Shown: piece by piece, positions 59,801 through 64,000 of the stretch
Position numbering within the stretch: position 1 is the stretch's first letter
How the letters are laid out: each line of letters opens with the position of its first letter
Assembly (NCBI GenBank): GCA_013285705.1
Contig: JABDHA010000007.1
Span: forward strand, 1 to 64,000
Origin: Acidobacteriota bacterium
Lineage (GTDB): Bacteria > Acidobacteriota > Terriglobia > Terriglobales > Acidobacteriaceae
Reading direction: 5' to 3'
DNA: 64,000 nt
Translations under genes and position numbers: made by a program
The notes under the pieces: model-generated
Database searches by the model: none
The model's input: only the letters and a program-made list of their open reading frames with translations
Told to the model about the DNA's origin: nothing

Positions 59801-62333
59801 GGCTATATCACCGAATGGCGGCACCTTTACTGCTGTACAGTCTGTAAGTCTGTCAGATTCGACGAATAACGCAGTGATCTACTACACGATTGATGGATCG
59901 ATCCCGACGACGGCTTCCTCTGTTTATAGTGGTCCACTGACCATCAGCAGCGGTACCGTAGCCATCAAGGCTTTTGCAATCGCTCCAGGGACCAGTCCTA
60001 GTCCAATCAACTCTGCGACTTTCACCATTGCACCTCCGGCTGCGGCTCTTCCGTCGTTTACTCCAGCCGCCGGAACCTATGTCGGAACGCAAACAGTAAC
60101 GATTGCCGATACAACTCCGGGTTCGACCATTTACTACACCACGAACGGATCCACGCCGACTCTAAGTTCACCCGTCTATTCAGCGCCTATCAGCGTGTCT
60201 GCGAGCCAAACGCTCAACGCAATGGCGTCGTCACCCGGCTATTCTGTAAGCCCGATGAGCAGTGCGGCATACGTTATTCAATCCACCGGGCAAAGCATCA
60301 ACTACGGCAGCGGTTTCACGAGCACCTCCAATTTAGCGTTAAACGGAGGCGCACAACTCAATGCGACGATAAAGGCGCTCCAGCTGACCAACGGAGGTAC
60401 ATTTGAAGCGGCTTCTTCGTGGGCCTCTACGCCGGTCAACGTATCCGCATTCAACTCCGATTTCACCTTCCAGATGGTGAATCCCGGTGCGGACGGATTC
60501 ACTTTTGCGATCCAGAGCAATGGAACATCTGCTCTCGGCGCAAACGGCGGCGGCCTGGGTTATGCAAATATTCGGAATAGCTTCGCGCTTAAATTCGATA
60601 TCTATAACAACAATGGAGAAGGAAAAAATTCTATCGGGATCTATACCGGAGGGGTTGAACCTATGATTCCGGCCACAGATCTGACTGGAACCGGTATTCT
60701 CCTTACCAGTGGCGATATATTCCACGTTCATCTTGTCTACAACGGAACTGCGCTTCAGGTGGGTATTACTGACACAAATACCTCAGCGTCCTATACGACC
60801 ACTTTCCCGATAAATATCCCGGGCGCTCTTGGCACGACCCAGGGGTTTGCAGGCTTTACCGGCGGTACGGGCGGGGCCACTGTAACAACCGACATTCTGA
60901 ATTGGACCTACACTCCGGTGAGTCAGATGGTCACCGCAGACCCAACCTTCAGCCCGGCACCCGGAACCTATACTGCTGCTGTACAAGTGGGATTAAGCAG
61001 CCTGACTCCCAATGCAACGATCTACTACACTGTGGACGGCTCGCAGCCAAGCCATACATCAGCCACTTACTCCGGACCGATTCAAGTGAATGGAAACTCG
61101 CTTACGGTGCGGGCTTTTGCGAGCGCGACAGGGTTACAGGATAGCCCCATTGTTACGGGAACATATGTCATCCAGCAACCGAGTGTGGCACAACCGGTAC
61201 TAGCGCCCGCGGCTGGAACTTACAGCTCGGCGCAGACCATCTCTCTATCTTCGCCCGCTACCGGCGCCATCATCTACTACACTACAGATGGCAGCACGCC
61301 TACCGTTGCATCGAAGAAATATACCGCGCCATTTATCATCATCGGCTCACAGACCGTACAGGCAATCGCCTTTGTATCTGGCGTTGGACAAAGCAGCGTC
61401 ACTACGGGAACCTATGCGATTCAAGACGGCGGTTCGGCGATCAACTATCCGAGCGGGTTTGCAAATCTTCAGGGATTCACTTTCAATGGCAATGCCGCAA
61501 ACCCCAATGACGGAACGCTGAAACTTACAGACGCGAATGGCAACTTCGAAGTCGGCAGCTTATTCTTTAACATCCCCGTCGATATCCGCCAGTTTCAGAC
61601 GAGCTTTGTGTTTCAGCAGACGAATGCCGTGGCCGACGGTCTCACGTTTACGATTCAATCGAATGCGCCAACGGCTATCGGCTTCAACGGAGGGGGGCTC
61701 GGCTACGGACCGAATAATACAAGCCTAAAGCCTGGCATTCCGAATAGCGTCGCCATCAAATTTGACCTGTATAGCAACCAGGGAGAAGGCAAAGACTCAA
61801 CTGGCGTATATACAGGCGGCGTTGCTCCTACGATTCCAGCGGTCGATATGACGCCCTCGGGCATCGTTCTTACGAAGGGCGACCCGATGCTGGCAAATCT
61901 GACATACGACGGCACGACTCTAACGCTTACCCTTACCGACCAGACGACGAAGGCCGTCTTCACGCAGGGTTTCCCGGTAAATATCCCCGCAGCCGTCAAT
62001 GCAACATCCGCGTATGTCGGCTTTACTGGCGGCACGGGCGGGGGCACGGCGATTCAGAAAATACTGAATTGGACCTACACCCAGGTCACGACAACTCCCG
62101 CGATCTCACCCGCAAACGGAACCTACGCAAGCGGACAGAAAGCTACGATAAGCGACGCGAATCCGAATGCTGTGATTTACTACACCCTCGACGGCTCTAC
62201 CCCGACCAGCCAGTCATCTGTGTATACGGGCCCAGTGACAATCACAAATAGCTCTGATGTCATCAAGGCCATCGCAATCGCTCCCAGCTATGCGACGAGC
62301 CCACAAGCTACCGCAACATACACGGTGCAGTAG
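56898..62333 (+). CDS. Giant exported mosaic protein: beta-propeller, seven chitobiase-like and three L-type lectin-like domains
   Basis: An 1811-residue exported protein. A signal region (about 1-48) precedes a PQQ-like beta-propeller (about 55-570). Then come seven CHB_HEX_C_1-type modules, each with an IYYT-x-DGS-x-PT motif, and three legume-lectin-like domains (ADGFTFTIQ, GGGLGY, KFDLYSN and GFTGGTGG), in the order H-H-L, H-H-L, H-H-L, H. The repeat period is about 1.15 kb. The modules suggest binding of polysaccharide, so a role in adhesion or the matrix is likely. No cell-wall anchor or autotransporter barrel is visible. GTG 56898 has AGG five bases ahead. Confidence 0.85.
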   Translation: MRLFTAFQVLHSAVVKDRLAVPRLPRVGTALSVLSLLTVFACAPFVAAQTATPVNVPTWRYDNTHAGANTQETLLTVSNVNTTTFGKLFSVVVDGYVYGQPLYASGLTMPDGLVHNVMFIATEHDSVYAFDADSNGGANAQPLWTASMLDPSHGAAAGATTVPSSDLGTHDIIPEIGITSTPVYDLTTQTIYVVAKTKENGNYIQRIHALNMLTGAEQANSPSQNITATVPGGGNGSANGQLTFSDMWQMNRVALDLFNGYLYVAFGSHGDNGPWHGWVIGFNATSLQQTGVICLSPNGFGNGVWGSGAGLPIDTVSSTGRLFLSAGNGSFTSYPPLSTKVDYGDSILRLDLGSGTLTPGSAFTPFNQAALTSGDVDQGSGGELLLPDQPGAHPHELLQVGKEGRILLLDRDNLGGYAPGGTSNPNIIQDIPGQTAGLWSTPAYWNGHVYMWGNSDYLKRFELTNGLLSTTPTMSSTMKSWFPGVAPVVSSNGTQNGIVWGIRSDAYNANGSSILYAFDANNLATVLYESDTNAARDDAGPATKFTVPVVTNGKVYVGAGYQVDVYGLLNGAKQTAAPAISPNGGSLAAPQQVTITSSTPNSAIYYTMDGSLPTTAATLYSAPIMISTGTTVRAMASAEGYLQSTVSAATFTFLTQTPAPAFTPAAGTYTSAQVVAISDSVPAAVIHYTTNGSTPTASSPVYSAPITVNATETLQAIAIAGNLAPSVIATSAYTIQSSGTGINFGSGFSVVTGLTLNGSAVNSDDSRLQLTTGGSQQAGSAFYNTPMNIQSFTNDFSFQLSNAQADGFTFTIQNVSPKALGPVGGGLGYGPYTSSGATNSAGTITNSIAIKFDLYSNAGEGPDSTGLYQNGASPTVPAIDLTPSGINLHSGDGMSVHMTYDGTTLTMTITDIVVNKTFSQSFPINLPQVIGSNTAYIGFTGGTGGLSASQKILTWTFVSNTAVAAQMPAISPNGGTFTAVQSVSLSDSTNNAVIYYTIDGSIPTTASSVYSGPLTISSGTVAIKAFAIAPGTSPSPINSATFTIAPPAAALPSFTPAAGTYVGTQTVTIADTTPGSTIYYTTNGSTPTLSSPVYSAPISVSASQTLNAMASSPGYSVSPMSSAAYVIQSTGQSINYGSGFTSTSNLALNGGAQLNATIKALQLTNGGTFEAASSWASTPVNVSAFNSDFTFQMVNPGADGFTFAIQSNGTSALGANGGGLGYANIRNSFALKFDIYNNNGEGKNSIGIYTGGVEPMIPATDLTGTGILLTSGDIFHVHLVYNGTALQVGITDTNTSASYTTTFPINIPGALGTTQGFAGFTGGTGGATVTTDILNWTYTPVSQMVTADPTFSPAPGTYTAAVQVGLSSLTPNATIYYTVDGSQPSHTSATYSGPIQVNGNSLTVRAFASATGLQDSPIVTGTYVIQQPSVAQPVLAPAAGTYSSAQTISLSSPATGAIIYYTTDGSTPTVASKKYTAPFIIIGSQTVQAIAFVSGVGQSSVTTGTYAIQDGGSAINYPSGFANLQGFTFNGNAANPNDGTLKLTDANGNFEVGSLFFNIPVDIRQFQTSFVFQQTNAVADGLTFTIQSNAPTAIGFNGGGLGYGPNNTSLKPGIPNSVAIKFDLYSNQGEGKDSTGVYTGGVAPTIPAVDMTPSGIVLTKGDPMLANLTYDGTTLTLTLTDQTTKAVFTQGFPVNIPAAVNATSAYVGFTGGTGGGTAIQKILNWTYTQVTTTPAISPANGTYASGQKATISDANPNAVIYYTLDGSTPTSQSSVYTGPVTITNSSDVIKAIAIAPSYATSPQATATYTVQ
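58628..62333 (+). repeat. Three-and-a-bit tandem coding repeats, about 1.15 kb each
   Basis: Within the giant gene the unit chitobiase-like, chitobiase-like, lectin-like repeats from about 58628, 59800 and 60930, with a last chitobiase-like module from about 62095. The ATCTACTACAC-type codons of the motif recur at 58708, 59877, 61020 and (as ATTTACTACAC) 62175. Units are clearly diverged in DNA, so the duplication is old. Confidence 0.8.
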
Positions 62334-62341
62334 TTTTGGCA

Positions 62342-62372
62342 GGGAGCGTCGCAATTTGCGTCGCTCCCTTTT
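62342..62372 (+). terminator. Intrinsic terminator of the giant gene
   Basis: GGGAGCG-T-CGCA pairs with TGCG-T-CGCTCCC around an ATT loop (one T-T mismatch), followed by TTTT. It begins eight bases after the stop codon. Confidence 0.82.
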
Positions 62373-62431
62373 GCCGCAGACCACATACCCTCACAGCTCC
62401 ACGCTCATGGATGCCGAGCATGGCCGCTCCC

Positions 62432-62440
62432 TGCTATACT
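62432..62440 (+). promoter_or_regulatory. Extended -10 promoter element for the yebC gene
   Basis: TGCTATACT (62432-62440) is an extended -10 hexamer (TGn before TATACT), 86 bases upstream of the yebC start and downstream of the previous terminator. No clear -35 box is seen, as is usual for extended -10 promoters. Confidence 0.45.
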
Positions 62441-62525
62441 GACTCGTTACGGGAGATGCTCAAACCGTTTCTGTTTTCAAGCATTTCGCCGTAAATCGAA
62501 ATCACATAAGCTTCCGAGGTTTCCC

Positions 62526-63272
62526 ATGTCCGGCCATTCAAAATGGGCGACAATTAAGCACAAAAAGGGGGCGCTTGACGCAAAACGCGGCAAGGCCTTC
62601 ACGCGCCTGATCAAAGAAATCACCATTGCAGCCAAAGCTGGCGGAGATCCCGACGGAAATCCTCGCTTGCGCACCGCCGTTGCCGCCGCCAAGGCGGAGA
62701 ACATGCCCGCCGATAACATCAAGCGTGCGATTCAGCGCGGCACCGGCGAGCTCCCCGGCGCCATCTACGAAGAGATTACCTTCGAGGGCTACGGTCCGGG
62801 CGGTGTCGCGGTCATTGTCGAAACAACGACTGACAACCGCAACCGCACGGTGAGCGAAGTTCGTCATGCCTTTTCAAAGAATGGCGGCAACCTGGGCGAA
62901 TCTAACTCGGTACGCTTCATGTTCACGAAGAAGGGCGTCATCGCGGTTCCCAGGGCAGCAGCCGATGAAGACAAGCTGATGAATATCGTGCTCGAAGCCG
63001 GTGGCGACGACTTAAATGATGAAGGCGATACGTGGGAAATCATCACGGACCCCTCTGCCTTCGATGCAGTGGCGGAGGCGATTCGCAATGCGAAGATCGA
63101 AACCGTCATGTCTGAAGTCACGATGATTGCTACGACCTATACCAAGCTCGAAGGCTCAGCCGCGTCGCAGATGATTCGCCTGCTCGAAGCCCTCGAAGAC
63201 CACGACGATGTGCAGAACGTCTATTCGAATTTCGACATGGATGCAAAGCAACTGGAAGAAGTCGCAGGCTGA
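62526..63272 (+). CDS. yebC: YebC/PmpR-family regulatory protein
   Basis: A 248-residue member of the YebC family, full length. It begins [20 protein letters not shown], the family's most conserved signature, and has [57 protein letters not shown] and FMFTKKGVI. Members act in the cytoplasm as DNA-binding regulators or help ribosomes at difficult sequences such as proline runs. ATG 62526 is the only sensible start. It stands between two terminators as a single-gene unit. In many bacteria it adjoins ruvC; that gene is not here. Confidence 0.96.
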   Translation: MSGHSKWATIKHKKGALDAKRGKAFTRLIKEITIAAKAGGDPDGNPRLRTAVAAAKAENMPADNIKRAIQRGTGELPGAIYEEITFEGYGPGGVAVIVETTTDNRNRTVSEVRHAFSKNGGNLGESNSVRFMFTKKGVIAVPRAAADEDKLMNIVLEAGGDDLNDEGDTWEIITDPSAFDAVAEAIRNAKIETVMSEVTMIATTYTKLEGSAASQMIRLLEALEDHDDVQNVYSNFDMDAKQLEEVAG

Positions 63273-63297
63273 CGTTGGTCACAAAGATTCATGAGAG

Positions 63298-63323
63298 GGC
63301 CGCCATCTGGCGGCCTTACTTTT
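63298..63323 (+). terminator. Intrinsic terminator behind yebC
   Basis: GGCCGCC (63298-63304) and GGCGGCC (63309-63315) pair around ATCT, followed by TTACTTTT. It lies 26 bases after the yebC stop. Confidence 0.85.
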
Positions 63324-63384
63324 AGGGCAAGAAATCGCAGCGCAATTCGTTTCGGAGCATCAGAAAAATATCACACAAAATCTT

Positions 63385-64000
63385 ATGTTGAAAAAACTGT
63401 TTCCTTCTCTCGCTCTTTTGACTTTTAGTGTATTTTCTCTTTCGGCAATTGCGCAGAGCGCACAAAAACCGGCACCCGCGAACGACAGTCCGGCGTCGGC
63501 CGTGTTCGCAACACGTCCATGGGAGTTTGGGCCATTCTTTCAGGGCGGCGTTGGCGTCGGAGACCGTTCTGACTTCAGCTTCACCAGTGCTGGTGTGCGC
63601 CTGGGAAAAGTGATGACCGACCAGCACCTCTCGGGTTTTCTGCGCGGCCAGTTTGAGTATGCGGCAGAAGTGATGCCCTACTGGCAATCCTTCACGCCCG
63701 CGCCGCACAATCAGCTGACGAAATATGAATACCAGGGGCAAACTGGCTACGTATTGCTGCCCTATGACGGTGGCACCTTTTCCGGAGTCAGCATTACGCC
63801 CATTATTTTGCGCTGGAACCTGAAACCTGGAAAGCGGATTGTTCCCTTCGCACAGGGCGCTGGCGGACTGATCTGGACAAACCACAAGTATCCGCCAGAC
63901 ATTATCGTGCAGCCTGGCCAGCCTGGTGGGACGAGCGTGTGGAATTTCACCCCACAGTTCGGCGTCGGATTTCACTATTTCGTGAAGCCCAAGCGATCGA
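63385..64000 (+). CDS. PagL-like acyloxyacyl hydrolase family outer-membrane protein (3' end outside window)
   Basis: The frame is open from ATG 63385 to the window's end (205 codons). A signal peptide (MLKKLFPSLALLTFSVFSL, cleavage near SAIAQ) is followed by a small beta-barrel pattern: WEFGPFFQGGVGVGD, SFTSAGVRLGKVM, LSGFLRGQFEYAAEVMP, then SITPIILRWNLKPGKRIVPF and NFTPQFGVGFHYFV. This is the strand order of the PagL-type lipid A 3-O-deacylase family, with a possible catalytic His in GVGFHYF. If active it would trim lipid A in the outer membrane. The family call is moderate because the C terminus is missing. The ribosome binding site is weak. Confidence 0.65.
   Translation, partial: MLKKLFPSLALLTFSVFSLSAIAQSAQKPAPANDSPASAVFATRPWEFGPFFQGGVGVGDRSDFSFTSAGVRLGKVMTDQHLSGFLRGQFEYAAEVMPYWQSFTPAPHNQLTKYEYQGQTGYVLLPYDGGTFSGVSITPIILRWNLKPGKRIVPFAQGAGGLIWTNHKYPPDIIVQPGQPGGTSVWNFTPQFGVGFHYFVKPKRS

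Overview
The window looks like a chromosomal segment of an acidobacterium (Acidobacteriota, most like Acidobacteriaceae/Terriglobia). This is inferred from gene content: a Ser/Thr kinase with a TolB-like/TPR sensor half, a very large Oar-type TonB-dependent receptor, a winged-helix/TolB-propeller regulator, a six-SLBB polysaccharide exporter, and moderate-to-high GC. No rRNA, tRNA, CRISPR array or transposase was seen. Both ends cut genes: a kinase at the left and a PagL-like outer-membrane protein at the right.

Layout. 0-8 kb: kinase tail, a 52-codon gene, an ECF sigma factor, a small secreted protein, an azoreductase/DoxX pair opposite a TetR regulator, a membrane protein, and a Tat-exported ferritin-like protein. 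8.2-19 kb: eight tightly packed, mostly overlapping genes. They encode three cobalamin-type radical SAM proteins, two SAM methyltransferases (one with a zinc-ribbon N terminus), a fourth cobalamin-type radical SAM protein, a methyltransferase-amidohydrolase fusion and a SPASM radical SAM protein. 19-21.4 kb: a Wzx-like flippase and a WecG/TagA glycosyltransferase. 21.4-26.3 kb (minus): response regulator, histidine kinase, coiled-coil porin and type-1 cupredoxin. 26.4-34.6 kb (minus): an exopolysaccharide operon with a nucleotidyltransferase, a long Wza-like exporter, Wzz, a Wzy/ligase and a GT4 glycosyltransferase. 34.8-40.4 kb: a free-standing CuA-domain protein, a porin, a cytochrome c, a sugar O-methyltransferase, a sulfotransferase and an HPr-kinase-like protein. 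40.6-47 kb: a small membrane protein and an RND efflux system. 47-53 kb: FKBP isomerase, amylase and TonB receptor. 53-62 kb: regulator, secreted protein, and an 1811-residue mosaic adhesin-like protein. 62.5-64 kb: YebC and a PagL-like protein.

The main discovery is a shared cis-element. Tandem TGACAA-type hexamers in exact 11-bp register stand upstream of most transcription units between 8 and 40 kb: the radical SAM cluster (8160), the flippase unit (19010), the two-component operon (26377, two boxes), the CuA gene (35310-35348, on the minus strand), the porin/cytochrome/methyltransferase unit (35454), the HPr-kinase-like gene (39215) and, more weakly, the sulfotransferase (39110-39137). 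Eleven-bp direct repeats are the usual target form of OmpR/PhoB-family regulators, and exactly such a regulator is encoded inside the locus. The CuA gene lies directly upstream of the exopolysaccharide operon in the same direction, so read-through could bring that operon under the same control. I infer one co-regulated system: radical SAM/B12 chemistry makes or modifies an unusual building block, a Wzx/Wzy-type pathway assembles and exports a glycan that may be methylated, sulfated and phosphorylated, and copper/haem proteins are expressed alongside. The product is unknown.
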